Positions 26,453-36,221 are shown, counted from the stretch's first letter. The stretch is DNA of 56,475 nucleotides from JAAZMA01 sp036720245 (GCA_036720245.1 DAIMNI010000007.1:1-56475); one strand, 5' to 3'. Notes: generated by a model not told the origin, from the sequence alone. Numbers and translations: made by a program.

Positions 26453-27100
26453 TTAATTTTAATATTTTCTTTATTGCGTTTCTATAAAACAGATGAAACT
26501 TTTAATATGGATATATACTATAAGGGGAATGTAGATAAAAAGGTGGTAGCCTTTGCTTGCAATGTAGATTGGGGAAATGAATATATTGAACCAATGCTAA
26601 AAGTATTTAAAGACAATAATATAAAAATAAGTTTTTTTGTTACAGGAAAATGGGCAGAAAAAAACCCAGAAATGCTAAAGATTATATTTGAAAATGGCCA
26701 CGAAATAGGTAATCATGGTTATAATCATATAGATTATGATAAACTAAGCTACGAACAAAATACTGAAGAGATATCTAAGACTCACATTATAATTAAAAAT
26801 GTACTAAATTACGAATCAAAGCTTTTTGCACCACCTTCTGGTGCTTATAATGATAATACAATTAGGGCTGCAAAGGATTTGGATTATGATATAATAATGT
26901 GGAGTATTGATACCATTGATTGGAGGGATGATAGCTATAAAGATATAATAATAAAAAGAGTTACAGATAAAATACACAATTCGGCAATAGTATTAATGCA
27001 TCCAACTGAAGAAACTTTAAAAGCATTACCAGAAATTATTTTACATTTAAATAATAATGGGTATAAAATAGGGAAGGTTGGCGATATAATTAAACCATAA
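26453..27100 (+). CDS. YlxY-like polysaccharide deacetylase family protein (5' partial)
   Basis: The start is lost in the gap; about 215 residues remain. They open with the end of a membrane helix (LILIFSLL), then the CE4 (NodB) fold: FACNVDWGNEYIEPMLKVF in the place of the usual TFDDG motif, the metal motif HxxxH as GNHGYNHIDYD, FAPPSGAYND, SIDTIDWRDDS and VLMHPTEETLKALPEI. The first Asp of the catalytic pair is kept but the second, metal-binding, is Trp. B. subtilis YlxY shows a similar degenerate motif (NVAWGNEY, from memory) and lies next to pnp too. The protein may be a sporulation-related deacetylase or a non-catalytic relative. Confidence 0.85.
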   Translation, partial: LILIFSLLRFYKTDETFNMDIYYKGNVDKKVVAFACNVDWGNEYIEPMLKVFKDNNIKISFFVTGKWAEKNPEMLKIIFENGHEIGNHGYNHIDYDKLSYEQNTEEISKTHIIIKNVLNYESKLFAPPSGAYNDNTIRAAKDLDYDIIMWSIDTIDWRDDSYKDIIIKRVTDKIHNSAIVLMHPTEETLKALPEIILHLNNNGYKIGKVGDIIKP

Positions 27101-27133
27101 TATTTTAAAACAAAAGAAAATAGGAGTGATACT

Positions 27134-27565
27134 ATGAAAATAAAAATTCTAAACAAAAGTTCTTTTCCAACTCCAAATTATAAAACTTCTGGAGCATCAG
27201 GCATGGATATTTACGCTAATATGGAGGAATCCATAGTACTAGAACCTCTAGAAACTGTATTAATACCTACTGGCCTTTACCTTTCAATTCCTGAAGGATA
27301 TGAAGGCCAAATTAGAGCTAGATCTGGGCTAGCTTTAAAACATGGCGTCACTTTAGCAAATGGTATTGGAACCATAGATAGTGATTATAGAGGGGAATTA
27401 GGGGTTATATTGGTAAATCTAAGTAGAAAAAAATATATAATTAATAAAGGGGATAGAATTGCTCAATTGGTATTTATTAAATATGAAAAAGTCCAATTCG
27501 AGGAAGTAGATTCTTTAGATCAAACTAATAGAGGCGAAGGTGGATTTGGACATACAGGTTATTAA
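27134..27565 (+). CDS. dut: dUTP diphosphatase
   Basis: 143 residues, homotrimeric dUTPase with all five motifs in order: SGASGMDIYAN (1), RARSGLALKHGV (2), GTIDSDYRGELGVIL (3, catalytic Asp), GDRIAQLVF (4) and RGEGGFGHTG (5, P-loop-like tail). It hydrolyses dUTP to dUMP and diphosphate, keeping uracil out of DNA. ATG 27134 with TAGGAGTG upstream. A dut gene close to pnp and dapG is common in Clostridia. Confidence 0.97.
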   Translation: MKIKILNKSSFPTPNYKTSGASGMDIYANMEESIVLEPLETVLIPTGLYLSIPEGYEGQIRARSGLALKHGVTLANGIGTIDSDYRGELGVILVNLSRKKYIINKGDRIAQLVFIKYEKVQFEEVDSLDQTNRGEGGFGHTGY

Positions 27566-27668
27566 TTTATTTAGGGGTATGTCATATCAGACCTTATCAT
27601 AATTGAGTAATCATAAATTTATTATCTCCACATAAAATATATTATATAAACAAAAAGGAGATGATTTT

Positions 27669-27911
27669 ATGATGCTTAGCGAACTAGGTTATAAAGAAAT
27701 TATCAATTTAAATAATGGGGAAAGATTAGGTTTATTGACAAATTCAGATATAATTGTAGAAGAGAAAACTGGTAGAATAATATCCTTATTAATGCCAGAG
27801 AGAAAAATGCAATTTAGAATATTTGGGGATTTAGACAATATTGAGGTTCCTTGGGGTAGCATTCGAAAAATAGGAAACGATATGATAATTGTAGAATTAG
27901 AAGACTATTAA
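27669..27911 (+). CDS. ylmC: YlmC/YmxH family PRC-barrel protein
   Basis: 80 residues with the PRC-barrel pattern of the sporulation-associated YlmC/YmxH family: LSELGYKEIINLNNGERLGLL, a middle strand IISLLMPE, and the end VPWGSIRKIGNDMIIVEL, which is very typical. Function is not known. The start is ATG 27669 or 27672, both after AAGGAGATG. The 103-bp gap upstream of it holds no clear hairpin; a promoter may lie there but I could not define one. Confidence 0.9.
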   Translation: MMLSELGYKEIINLNNGERLGLLTNSDIIVEEKTGRIISLLMPERKMQFRIFGDLDNIEVPWGSIRKIGNDMIIVELEDY

Positions 27912-27973
27912 TTCACCTTGTAGCACCTAAAACATATTATAAACTATAGATAAAATACTAGAGGTGATTATTA

Positions 27974-29188
27974 ATGAAGATAGCAGTACTAAAATTTGGT
28001 GGTACATCTATGTCTTCTGAATCTAGTAGAGAAAAGGTAGTAGAAAAAATAATTGAAAAATACAATCAGGGATATAAAACTTTGGTAGTAGTATCTGCCA
28101 TGGGAAGAATTGGGGATCCCTATGCTACTGATACCTTAATTGAAATGATAAACCCAGGGGCTGTTACCAATAAAGAAAGGGATTTATTATTATCCTGTGG
28201 TGAAATAATTTCTGCAGTGGTTCTTGCTAATCATATTTCTTTAAAGGGCTATAGAGCATCTGTATTAACTGCTTATCAGGCGGGTATTGAAACTGATGAT
28301 AATTTTGGAAATGCAGAAATAATTAATGTCTATCCAGATAGAATATTAAAAAGTCTAGATGAAAATAATATTACCATAGTAACTGGCTTTCAAGGAAAGA
28401 CTAAAAATGGTGAAATTACTACATTAGGCAGGGGTGGAAGTGATATTACTGCCATAGCCTTAGCAAAAGCAGTTAAATCTAATCATGTGGAAATCTTTAC
28501 TGATGTAGATGGAATAATGACTGCAGACCCTAATATGGTAGCTGATGCAAAAGTGCTTAAAAATATGTGCTATTCTGAAGTATATTATTTAGCAGAAAAT
28601 GGTGCAAAGGTTATCCATCCAAAAGCAATAGAAATGGCACAAGAATTTGATATACCCTTGATTATAAAAAATACTTATAGCGATAATGAAGGAACTTATA
28701 TAAAAGCTATGGATGCACAATTTATCCATGATAGAAAAAAGCTATTTAATAAGGGGATAATTATTTCCTTAACCTATAAAAAAAACAGGGCTCAATTAAT
28801 CATCACCTTAGAGGATTCTAAACGTGATTTAGGCAGTCTAATTGAAAAAATTGCATTAGAAAATATAAATTTGGATATTATCAATTTTTTACCTAGTAAA
28901 AAGATACTTACGATAGATATGAGGGATAAGGATAAATTGGTTAATCTATTAGAAAAAGAAAATTTTGATTACGAGATTATTAAAAATTGTTGTAAATTAA
29001 GTATCCTAGGCTATAAGATAAAAGATAATCCAGAAATAATTGCTAGAATTATTAAGGCACTCTCTAGTGAGAATATCAGTATATTACAGATTTCAGATCC
29101 CAATAATACATTCTCTTGTCTAATTAAAGAAGAGGATACTAATAAGGCATTAGCTATTCTTCATAAGGAATTTAAACTCCATGATTAA
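27974..29188 (+). CDS. dapG: Aspartate kinase
   Basis: 404 residues. N-terminal kinase domain with VLKFGGTSMSS, TLGRGGSDITAIALA and EIFTDVDGIMTADPNMV; C-terminal part with two ACT domains (about 260-330 and 335-404) for allosteric control by lysine-family end products. It phosphorylates aspartate, the entry to diaminopimelate, lysine, threonine and methionine. B. subtilis has the DAP-sensitive dapG in this same neighbourhood, which is why I use this symbol; isoform not proven. No lysine riboswitch fits in the 62-bp gap upstream. Confidence 0.93.
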   Translation: MKIAVLKFGGTSMSSESSREKVVEKIIEKYNQGYKTLVVVSAMGRIGDPYATDTLIEMINPGAVTNKERDLLLSCGEIISAVVLANHISLKGYRASVLTAYQAGIETDDNFGNAEIINVYPDRILKSLDENNITIVTGFQGKTKNGEITTLGRGGSDITAIALAKAVKSNHVEIFTDVDGIMTADPNMVADAKVLKNMCYSEVYYLAENGAKVIHPKAIEMAQEFDIPLIIKNTYSDNEGTYIKAMDAQFIHDRKKLFNKGIIISLTYKKNRAQLIITLEDSKRDLGSLIEKIALENINLDIINFLPSKKILTIDMRDKDKLVNLLEKENFDYEIIKNCCKLSILGYKIKDNPEIIARIIKALSSENISILQISDPNNTFSCLIKEEDTNKALAILHKEFKLHD

Positions 29189-29236
29189 AGACTAAGAATA
29201 ATCTAATTAATGATATTAGATTATTCTTAGTCTTTT
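29187..29236 (+). terminator. Strong intrinsic terminator after dapG
   Basis: A perfect 21-bp stem pairs 29187-29207 with 29215-29235 around a 7-nt loop (TAATGAT). It begins at the dapG stop codon and ends in TCTTTT. Confidence 0.9.
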
Positions 29237-29299
29237 GAGGGATAATATTTATATAATAGTTAAAACTATACTAGAATTAAATCCAATGGAGGTATTTTA

Positions 29300-29965
29300 A
29301 TGAATATAGATGAAAATAAAGAAAAAAACATGGTAGAAAATATTGAGGAAATGGGAGTCCCAAATATACCAGATTTTGAAAACCCAATTCAATTTTTGAC
29401 TATTATAGGAGAGATTGAGGGGCATAATATATCTCCTTCAGATAAAAAAACCACTAAATATGAACATATAATTCCCCTTTTAATGGCTGCGGCACAAAAC
29501 CCAAAGATAAAAGGATTGTTTATAGTTTTAAATACAGTAGGTGGAGATGTGGAAGCAGGATTAGCATTAGCAGAAATGATTTATAGTATAGAAAAGCCAA
29601 AGGTTTCTTTAGTATTAGGAGGAGGCCATAGTATTGGAGTCCCATTAGCCACTGCATCTGATTATTCCTTTATAGTGCCTACGGCAGCTATGACTATACA
29701 TCCAATTAGGACAACTGGACTAGTAATCGGAGTTCCCCAAACTTATAGATATTTTGAAAAAATGCAGCAGAGAATAATAAGTTTTATTTTAAGAACATCC
29801 AATATTAATGAAGATATTTTGAAGAAATTAATGTATTCTACAGATGAACTAGCAAATGATGTAGGCACAATACTTATTGGGGAGGAAGCAGTAAATTATG
29901 GATTAATTAGTGAAGTTGGAGGCTTTAGTCAAGCTTTAGAAAAACTTATGAAGCTAATAGATTAA
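29300..29965 (+). CDS. tepA: ClpP-like serine protease TepA
   Basis: 221 residues, ClpP/SppA (crotonase-like) fold. Nucleophile Ser111 in LGGGHSIGVPLA and His134 in MTIHPIRTTGLV form the active site. The segment ETY-like VIGVPQTYRYFEKMQQRI is typical of TepA, formerly called translocation-enhancing protein. It lies before ftsK as in Bacillus; the role in sporulation or spore outgrowth is known only roughly. ATG 29300 has GGAGGT upstream. Confidence 0.9.
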   Translation: MNIDENKEKNMVENIEEMGVPNIPDFENPIQFLTIIGEIEGHNISPSDKKTTKYEHIIPLLMAAAQNPKIKGLFIVLNTVGGDVEAGLALAEMIYSIEKPKVSLVLGGGHSIGVPLATASDYSFIVPTAAMTIHPIRTTGLVIGVPQTYRYFEKMQQRIISFILRTSNINEDILKKLMYSTDELANDVGTILIGEEAVNYGLISEVGGFSQALEKLMKLID

Positions 29966-30028
29966 TCCTATTCTAAGCCTTGACAAATGTTATAATACAA
30001 AAAATTTTAGCAATAATATACAAAACTG

Positions 30029-30037
30029 TGCTATAAT
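30029..30037 (+). promoter_or_regulatory. Possible extended -10 promoter of uppP
   Basis: TG-C-TATAAT at 30029-30037, 34 bp before the uppP start, without a good -35. A second TGT-TATAAT is at 29988-29996. Either may start the uppP-ftsK-rimO run after the tepA gene. Confidence 0.45.
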
Positions 30038-30070
30038 AAATGGGAATATAAAATTAAAGGGGGGATTAGC

Positions 30071-30898
30071 TTGACATTAGCTCAAGCCATTATACTAGGA
30101 ATTATTCAAGGGATTGCAGAATTTTTACCGATTAGTAGCTCTGGACATTTAGTATTGCTACAACACTTTTTTGGCATTAAAGAGGGCAATCTTTTTTTTA
30201 CCGAAATGTTACACTTTGGAACTTTGATTTCCATATTCATTGTATACTTTAATGATATAATAAATATAATAGTAGAATTTTTTAAAATGATAGGTAGTTG
30301 GATTAAAAACAAAAAAATTACTATTAAAAATGGCTATCAAAAACTTGCTTTACTTATAATTATAGGTACTATACCTACTGCAATTATTGGAATTCTATTT
30401 GAGGATTTTTTCGAAACTTTATATTCATCTTCACTATTACCTATAGGAATTTCCTTCATAATAACAGGTATATTACTTTGGATTGCAAACAAGAAGCCCT
30501 ATGAAAACAAAAATATAAAAAATATGGGTTTTTTTGATTCTATTATTATTGGTATATTTCAAGGTATAGCAATTATACCTGGAATATCTAGATCTGGGAC
30601 TACAATTGTAGCAGGATTATTAAGAGGTTTAGATAGAAACCTTGCTACAGAATTTTCTTTTTTATTAGCCCTACCTGCTATATTTGGGGCGGGACTTTTA
30701 GGCATTGTAGATGTAGTTAAAACAGGAAGCGAGATGGCTTTTACTACGCCCCTTTTAATTGGAGTAATATTATCTGCAGTAGTAGGGGTTTTCGCAATTA
30801 AATTTTTAATTAGTATATTAAAAAAGGACAAATTATATTATTTTTCATATTATCTATGGTTCATAGGCATAATTACAATTATTTCTAATTTTTTATAA
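30071..30898 (+). CDS. uppP: Undecaprenyl-diphosphatase UppP/BacA
   Basis: 275 residues, mostly hydrophobic with about eight membrane segments. The signature regions are GIIQGIAEFLPISSSGHLVL at the N terminus and IIPGISRSGTTIVAGL near residue 170. It dephosphorylates C55-PP to C55-P, recycling the carrier made by uppS (8.7 kb), and can give bacitracin resistance. TTG start 6 bp after the AAAGGGGGGA ribosome binding site. Confidence 0.97.
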   Translation: MTLAQAIILGIIQGIAEFLPISSSGHLVLLQHFFGIKEGNLFFTEMLHFGTLISIFIVYFNDIINIIVEFFKMIGSWIKNKKITIKNGYQKLALLIIIGTIPTAIIGILFEDFFETLYSSSLLPIGISFIITGILLWIANKKPYENKNIKNMGFFDSIIIGIFQGIAIIPGISRSGTTIVAGLLRGLDRNLATEFSFLLALPAIFGAGLLGIVDVVKTGSEMAFTTPLLIGVILSAVVGVFAIKFLISILKKDKLYYFSYYLWFIGIITIISNFL

Positions 30899-30935
30899 TG
30901 TAATTTGAAGATAGAATTTATAAGAGGTGGTGTTG

Positions 30936-33071
30936 TTGAAGAAAGGCAAGGAAAAGAAAAATTATAATCGAGAAATACTAGGAGTATTAATTATTTTTAT
31001 AGGTGTATTATCTGCCATTAGTTTATTTAGCAATAAAACTGGAATAATTGGAAGCTTTTTAAGAAATACATTTTTTACTCTTTTTGGATTTGGTTCTTAT
31101 ATCTTCCCAATTATTATTATTGCTTTTGGGCTATTATTAATAATAAATAGATCTAATATAGAGGAAGATATTAAATCTATTTATATACTTATTATGTTTT
31201 TATCTTTTATTACTTTAATCCACATTAAAAATCATAATTTAAATGGGTTTTCTAATGATATTAATAAAGCCCTAGAATTAGCCAATGAGGGTTTAGGTGG
31301 AGGAATTGTTGGAGCAAGCCTTGGATATGTTTTTTTGAAGTTATTTGGTTCTATAGGTTCTTATATTATTATTTCTTTTATAATTTTTGTCTCTGTGCTT
31401 TTATTTACTGAAATTAAAATCAAAGATATTATTAAGAAAAATAAGATTAAATTTAAAGAAGAAAAAAAACCAAATAAGAAAATAAAAAAAAATATACCTA
31501 AAAATGAATTTGTAATCCCTAAACTAGATGATGATAATAATGAAAAAATAGCTATCTATGACTATGCTAAAAATCGAGATGTGCAAAAAGCAGATCCTGT
31601 AGGGGATAGTATACCTAGTTTCAATCAAAATTCTATATTAGATTATCAGCTTCCAAAAACAGATATGTTAATGGATATTGCTAAGAATGATCTAAGAGAC
31701 AAAAAAGAAATTTTAAATAATGCAAAAAAAATTGAGGAAACCATGAGGAGCTTTGGAATAGATGCCTCTATACTCCAAATAAATAGAGGACCAACTATTA
31801 CATGTTATGAATTGCAACCAGCACCTGGTGTTAAGGTAAGTAAAATAGTAAGTCTCTCTGATGATTTAGCATTAAATCTAGCTACTTCTGATATTAGGAT
31901 TGAAGCACCTATACCTGGCAAATCTGCAGTAGGAATAGAAGTTCCAAACAAAATAAGGGATAATGTGGGTCTAAAGGAATTATTGGAATCAGAAGAATTT
32001 TTGTCTTTGGAAAGTAAATTGCCTTTATCTTTAGGAAAAGACATATCTGGAAAACCTATAATCTCCAGTATAGATAAGATGCCTCATCTATTAATTGCTG
32101 GTGCTACTGGTTCGGGAAAATCTGTTTGTATAAATACTATTATTATGAGTGTTTTATTTAAAGCCTATCCTCATGAGATAAAATTATTACTCATTGACCC
32201 AAAGGTGGTAGAACTTAGTATTTATAATGGCATTCCCCATCTATTAATTCCCGTCGTAACAGAGCCTAAAAAAGCTGCATCGGCTTTAGCTTGGGCAGTA
32301 GATGAGATGGAAAGAAGATATAAGTTATTTGCAAAAAATAATGTAAGAGATATAGACTCTTATAATAAGAAATTCTCTAAAGATCTAGATAATAAATTGC
32401 CCAAAATTCTTATTATTATAGATGAATTGGCAGATTTAATGATGGTGGCTGCTCAAGAAATAGAAGATTATATTTGTAGATTAGCCCAAATGGCTAGGGC
32501 TGCAGGGATTTACCTAATTATAGCTACTCAAAGGCCTTCAGTAGATGTAATAACTGGTATAATTAAAGCTAATATTCCTTCAAGGATATCTTTTCAAGTG
32601 TCTTCTCAGATAGACTCTAGAACCATATTAGACATCACTGGGGCAGAAAAATTATTAGGCAGAGGTGATATGTTGTTTTTTCCTTCTAATTATTCTAGAC
32701 CTGTTCGGGTTCAAGGTGCTTTTGTAAGCGATGAAGAGGTTGAAAAAGTTGTAAATTATTTAAGAAATCAAAATCTTACTAAATACAATGATGATATTTT
32801 AGAAAGTATAGAAGAAAATATTATAGTGGATACTTTAAAAGAAGAAACTGATGAATTATTAATAGATGCTATTAATTTAGTAGTAGAGGAAGGACAGGCT
32901 TCAATTTCACTATTACAGAGGAGATTGAGAATTGGCTATGCTAGGGCAGCTAGGATAGTAGATGAAATGGAGGCTAGAGGCATTGTAGGAGGCTTTGAAG
33001 GTAGTAAGCCTAGGAAAGTATTAATTAATAAAGAAGAATTAGAAACACTTTTAAGGAGCGAAAATTTATGA
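30936..33071 (+). CDS. ftsK: DNA translocase FtsK/SpoIIIE
   Basis: About 711 residues. Four N-terminal membrane helices (up to about residue 175), a short linker with many Lys and Asn, then the motor: Walker A GATGSGKSVC (about 395), Walker B ILIIIDELADLMM (about 490), and the C-terminal winged-helix gamma domain (EGQASISLLQRRLRIGYARA). It pumps chromosomes through division or sporulation septa. GTG codons at 30927/30930 are in frame, but they overlap the ribosome binding site AGAGGTGG; TTG 30936 is the better start. Whether it works as FtsK or SpoIIIE cannot be said from sequence. Confidence 0.96.
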   Translation: MKKGKEKKNYNREILGVLIIFIGVLSAISLFSNKTGIIGSFLRNTFFTLFGFGSYIFPIIIIAFGLLLIINRSNIEEDIKSIYILIMFLSFITLIHIKNHNLNGFSNDINKALELANEGLGGGIVGASLGYVFLKLFGSIGSYIIISFIIFVSVLLFTEIKIKDIIKKNKIKFKEEKKPNKKIKKNIPKNEFVIPKLDDDNNEKIAIYDYAKNRDVQKADPVGDSIPSFNQNSILDYQLPKTDMLMDIAKNDLRDKKEILNNAKKIEETMRSFGIDASILQINRGPTITCYELQPAPGVKVSKIVSLSDDLALNLATSDIRIEAPIPGKSAVGIEVPNKIRDNVGLKELLESEEFLSLESKLPLSLGKDISGKPIISSIDKMPHLLIAGATGSGKSVCINTIIMSVLFKAYPHEIKLLLIDPKVVELSIYNGIPHLLIPVVTEPKKAASALAWAVDEMERRYKLFAKNNVRDIDSYNKKFSKDLDNKLPKILIIIDELADLMMVAAQEIEDYICRLAQMARAAGIYLIIATQRPSVDVITGIIKANIPSRISFQVSSQIDSRTILDITGAEKLLGRGDMLFFPSNYSRPVRVQGAFVSDEEVEKVVNYLRNQNLTKYNDDILESIEENIIVDTLKEETDELLIDAINLVVEEGQASISLLQRRLRIGYARAARIVDEMEARGIVGGFEGSKPRKVLINKEELETLLRSENL

Positions 33072-34405
33072 TAAAAAAAATATCTATTATTACATTAGGC
33101 TGTGCAAAAAATGAAATAGATTCTGAATTAATGATTAGTATACTTAGAGAGAATAATTATATAATTACGAGCAATTTAGAGGATGCAGATGTTATTATTG
33201 TAAATACTTGTGGTTTTATATTAGATGCAAAAGAGGAATCCATTGAAACTATTTTAGAGATGGCTAAATATAAAAAACAAGGCAAATGTAAATATTTAAT
33301 ATTAGCAGGCTGTTTAGCAGAAAGATATTCAGAGGAATTAACAGCAGAAATAGAGGAAATAGATGGAATCATAGGAACTGGCAATATAAAAGATATTGTA
33401 AATTTAATTGAGAAACTAGAAATTGGAAATGAAAAAATAATAAAAATTCATAATGTGGATGAAGACTATTTAGAAGACATTAATAGAGTTAGTTTTAGGA
33501 CTACAGAATATGTTAGAATTTCTGAAGGATGTAATAATCACTGTAGCTATTGTATAATACCAAAACTTAGAGGTAAATACAGGAGTAGAACAATGGAGAG
33601 CATTGTTTCTGAAGTAAAATACCTTGTGGACAATGGGGTAAAGGAGATTATACTAATTGGACAAAACACTACTGATTATGGGATAGATATATATGGAGAA
33701 TATAATTTAAATAAATTATTAGATGAATTAAACAAAATAGAAAATCTAAAATGGATTAGAATATTATATTTATATCCAGATAATTTTACTGATGAATTGA
33801 TTATTTCAATAAAAAATAACGAAAAGGTAGTAAAATATGTAGATATACCTTTACAACATATAAATAATAAAGTTTTAAAGGGAATGAATAGAAAAACCTC
33901 CAAAGAGGAAATTAAAATTCTAATTAATAAATTAAGAAATGAAATTCCTAATATAATTATTAGAACTACATTTATTGTAGGGTTTCCAGGTGAAACGGAG
34001 GAAGATTTTAATGAACTCTGTGATTTTGTAAGAGAGATAAAATTTGATAAATTAGGGGTTTTTACCTATTCTAGAGAAGAGGGGACAGCATCTTATAATT
34101 ATCAAGGGCAAATACCAGATGATATAAAAGAAAGTAGAAGAAATCAATTAATGGAAATACAACAGAGGATTTCTTATAATTTAAATAAAGAAAAACTAAA
34201 TAATGATTATTTAGTTTTAATAGAAAGTTTTAATGAGGATAATTTATATATAGGTAGAACTTATATGGATGCACCAGATATTGATGGCATTATCTATATT
34301 AACTCTAATAAGGATTTAATATTAGGTGAATTTGTCAATACTAAAATAGTTGATTATTTAGAATATGATTTGATTGGGGAGATTTCAAATGAATTTAGCG
34401 AATAG
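33068..34405 (+). CDS. rimO: Ribosomal protein S12 methylthiotransferase RimO
   Basis: 445 residues, radical SAM methylthiotransferase. N-terminal domain with ITLGCAKNEIDSELM and two more Cys (NTCGFI, LAGCLAERY) for the auxiliary 4Fe-4S cluster; radical SAM CxxxCxxC in SEGCNNHCSYCIIPKLRG; C-terminal TRAM domain. TLGCAKN separates RimO from MiaB (HGCQAN, at 56 kb). It modifies an Asp of S12. The ATG overlaps the ftsK stop by 4 bp. Confidence 0.96.
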   Translation: MIKKISIITLGCAKNEIDSELMISILRENNYIITSNLEDADVIIVNTCGFILDAKEESIETILEMAKYKKQGKCKYLILAGCLAERYSEELTAEIEEIDGIIGTGNIKDIVNLIEKLEIGNEKIIKIHNVDEDYLEDINRVSFRTTEYVRISEGCNNHCSYCIIPKLRGKYRSRTMESIVSEVKYLVDNGVKEIILIGQNTTDYGIDIYGEYNLNKLLDELNKIENLKWIRILYLYPDNFTDELIISIKNNEKVVKYVDIPLQHINNKVLKGMNRKTSKEEIKILINKLRNEIPNIIIRTTFIVGFPGETEEDFNELCDFVREIKFDKLGVFTYSREEGTASYNYQGQIPDDIKESRRNQLMEIQQRISYNLNKEKLNNDYLVLIESFNEDNLYIGRTYMDAPDIDGIIYINSNKDLILGEFVNTKIVDYLEYDLIGEISNEFSE

Positions 34406-34934
34406 GATTACTATAGCTAGGGTATTAATGATTCCTATATTTATAATTATATTATTTTCAGGTATTAATAATAGTAATTATATTGCAGCAATTATTTTCG
34501 CAATAGCTGCTGCTACAGATGGTCTAGATGGACATATTGCTAGATCTAGAAATCAAATTACGACTTTTGGTAAATTTATAGATCCTTTAGCAGATAAATT
34601 ACTAGTTTCATCGGCATTAATTTGTATGATTCAATTAGGCCAAGTACCAGCATGGATTGTCGTAGTAATAATTGCTAGAGAATTTACCATTACAGGGTTT
34701 AGAATTATAGCTGCATCAGAAGGCATTACCATTGCAGCTTCACCATTAGGCAAAATTAAAACCAGTACTCAATTAATTGCTATTATAGCTATTTTAATTG
34801 ACAATTTTCCTTTTAAATATATAAATTTTCCCTTTGATACAATAATGCTATATATAGCTTTGATTTTTACTGTATTATCCGGTATAGATTATTTATATAG
34901 AAATAGGGAAGTATTGAAAACAGGAGATAAATAA
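34389..34934 (+). CDS. pgsA: CDP-diacylglycerol-glycerol-3-phosphate 3-phosphatidyltransferase
   Basis: About 181 residues with five to six membrane helices and the CDP-alcohol phosphotransferase motif DG(x2)AR(x8)G(x3)D(x3)D: here DGLDGHIARSRNQITTFGKF with IDPLADK. It makes phosphatidylglycerol phosphate from the product of CdsA. ATG 34389 lies 6 bp after GGGGAG; the in-frame TTG at 34374 is part of that site's upstream context. It overlaps rimO by 17 bp. Confidence 0.96.
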   Translation: MNLANRITIARVLMIPIFIIILFSGINNSNYIAAIIFAIAAATDGLDGHIARSRNQITTFGKFIDPLADKLLVSSALICMIQLGQVPAWIVVVIIAREFTITGFRIIAASEGITIAASPLGKIKTSTQLIAIIAILIDNFPFKYINFPFDTIMLYIALIFTVLSGIDYLYRNREVLKTGDK

Positions 34935-34948
34935 TAGGAGTGACAATA

Positions 34949-36172
34949 ATGAAAGCGGAAATAATTTCTGTAGGAACAGAATTAATTTTAGGAAGCACTT
35001 TAAACACTAATACCCAGTATATAAGTCAAAGATTAACCGAAAATGGTATAGATGTTTTATTTCATACATCTGTAGTAGATGATAAAGATTTATTAAAAAA
35101 TGTTATAAATGCAAGTTTAAATAGAGTAGATCTTCTAGTTTTTACTGGTGGCTTAGGGCCTACTAATGACGACATGACTAAAGAAATTGTATCAGAAGCT
35201 TTAGGACTATCTCTAGTTTTAAACAAAAATATAGAAAAAGAGATAGAAGGCTATTTTTATAAAACTAATAGAACCATGCCCTCAAACAATATTAAACAGG
35301 CATATATTCCAGAAAACTGTAGATACCTAAAAAACGAAATCGGAACTGCACCTGGAGTATATATTAACAATAATGGGAAAATCATTATTTTACTACCAGG
35401 GCCACCTAAAGAAATGGAAATTATGCTAGATAATTATGCTATTCCATTAATAAAACAGGATGATATTATAAAAGTCAAAACTATTAATACCATTGGAATT
35501 GGAGAATCGCAACTAGAAATGATACTAAAAGATATTATTGAATTTGAGGAAGACATTACTATTGCAACTTATGTAAAAATGGGTAGAGTAGATATTAAAT
35601 TGGTGGCAAGAGGTAAAAATGAGGAAGAATTAGAAAAACGTTTAAATAAGGCCATAGAGAAAATAGAAAATAGAATTTCAGAATATATTTATGCTTATGA
35701 TGATATGCCAATTGAAGAAGTGGTATTTCAAAAATTAAAAGAAAAAAATATGAAAATTGCATTTTGTGAATCTTGCACAGGAGGCCTTATTACCAGTAGT
35801 TTTACAAAAATACCAGGGGTTTCTCAAGTTTTAGATAGGGGCATTATTAGCTATAGCAATAATTCCAAAGTAGAAGAATTAGGTGTAGATAAATCTTTAA
35901 TAGATAAACACGGTGCTGTAAGTGAAGAAGTAGCACTAGCAATGGCAGAAGGCTTATTAGAAAAAACCAATGTGGATATAACTTTGTCTATAACAGGCAT
36001 AGCTGGACCTACCGGAGGCACAAAAGATAAGCCAATAGGATTAGTTTTTATTGGGATAGCCTTAAAAGGCCATTCTTTTGCTACAAAATTTTTATTTAGT
36101 GGCAGTAGAAAAACAATTCAAAACAGAGCTAGTTTAAAAGCATTTGATGAATTGAGGAAAATTCTAAAATAA
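34949..36172 (+). CDS. cinA: Competence/damage-inducible protein CinA
   Basis: About 407 residues. N-terminal MoaB/MogA-like domain (AEIISVGTELILGSTLNTN, VFTGGLGPTNDDMTKEIV, ILLPGPPKEMEIML) and C-terminal PncC-type nicotinamide-nucleotide amidase domain (IAFCESCTGGLITSSFTKIP, LSITGIAGPTGGTKDKPIG). It hydrolyses ADP-ribose or NMN-type nucleotides and in several bacteria is co-transcribed with recA, as its position here suggests. ATG 34949 has TAGGAG at 8 bp; GTG 34940 is inside that site. Confidence 0.95.
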   Translation: MKAEIISVGTELILGSTLNTNTQYISQRLTENGIDVLFHTSVVDDKDLLKNVINASLNRVDLLVFTGGLGPTNDDMTKEIVSEALGLSLVLNKNIEKEIEGYFYKTNRTMPSNNIKQAYIPENCRYLKNEIGTAPGVYINNNGKIIILLPGPPKEMEIMLDNYAIPLIKQDDIIKVKTINTIGIGESQLEMILKDIIEFEEDITIATYVKMGRVDIKLVARGKNEEELEKRLNKAIEKIENRISEYIYAYDDMPIEEVVFQKLKEKNMKIAFCESCTGGLITSSFTKIPGVSQVLDRGIISYSNNSKVEELGVDKSLIDKHGAVSEEVALAMAEGLLEKTNVDITLSITGIAGPTGGTKDKPIGLVFIGIALKGHSFATKFLFSGSRKTIQNRASLKAFDELRKILK

Positions 36173-36185
36173 TTTATTAATTAGT

Positions 36186-36214
36186 TTGACTATATCTATT
36201 ATTTATTATATAAT
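36186..36214 (+). promoter_or_regulatory. SigA promoter of recA
   Basis: TTGACT (36186-36191), 17-bp spacer, TATAAT (36209-36214): near-consensus, with transcription predicted from about 36221, directly at the LexA box. Confidence 0.88.
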
Positions 36215-36221
36215 ATTCTTA

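Noticed and set aside
27566..27668. Sporulation sigma (SigE/SigG) promoter before ylmC
   Set aside because: CATAAATT-like pieces exist, but no pair with proper -35 and spacing was found in this AT-rich gap.
27912..27973. Lysine riboswitch before aspartokinase
   Set aside because: Only 62 bp are available and no conserved elements are visible; a lysine riboswitch needs about 170 nt.
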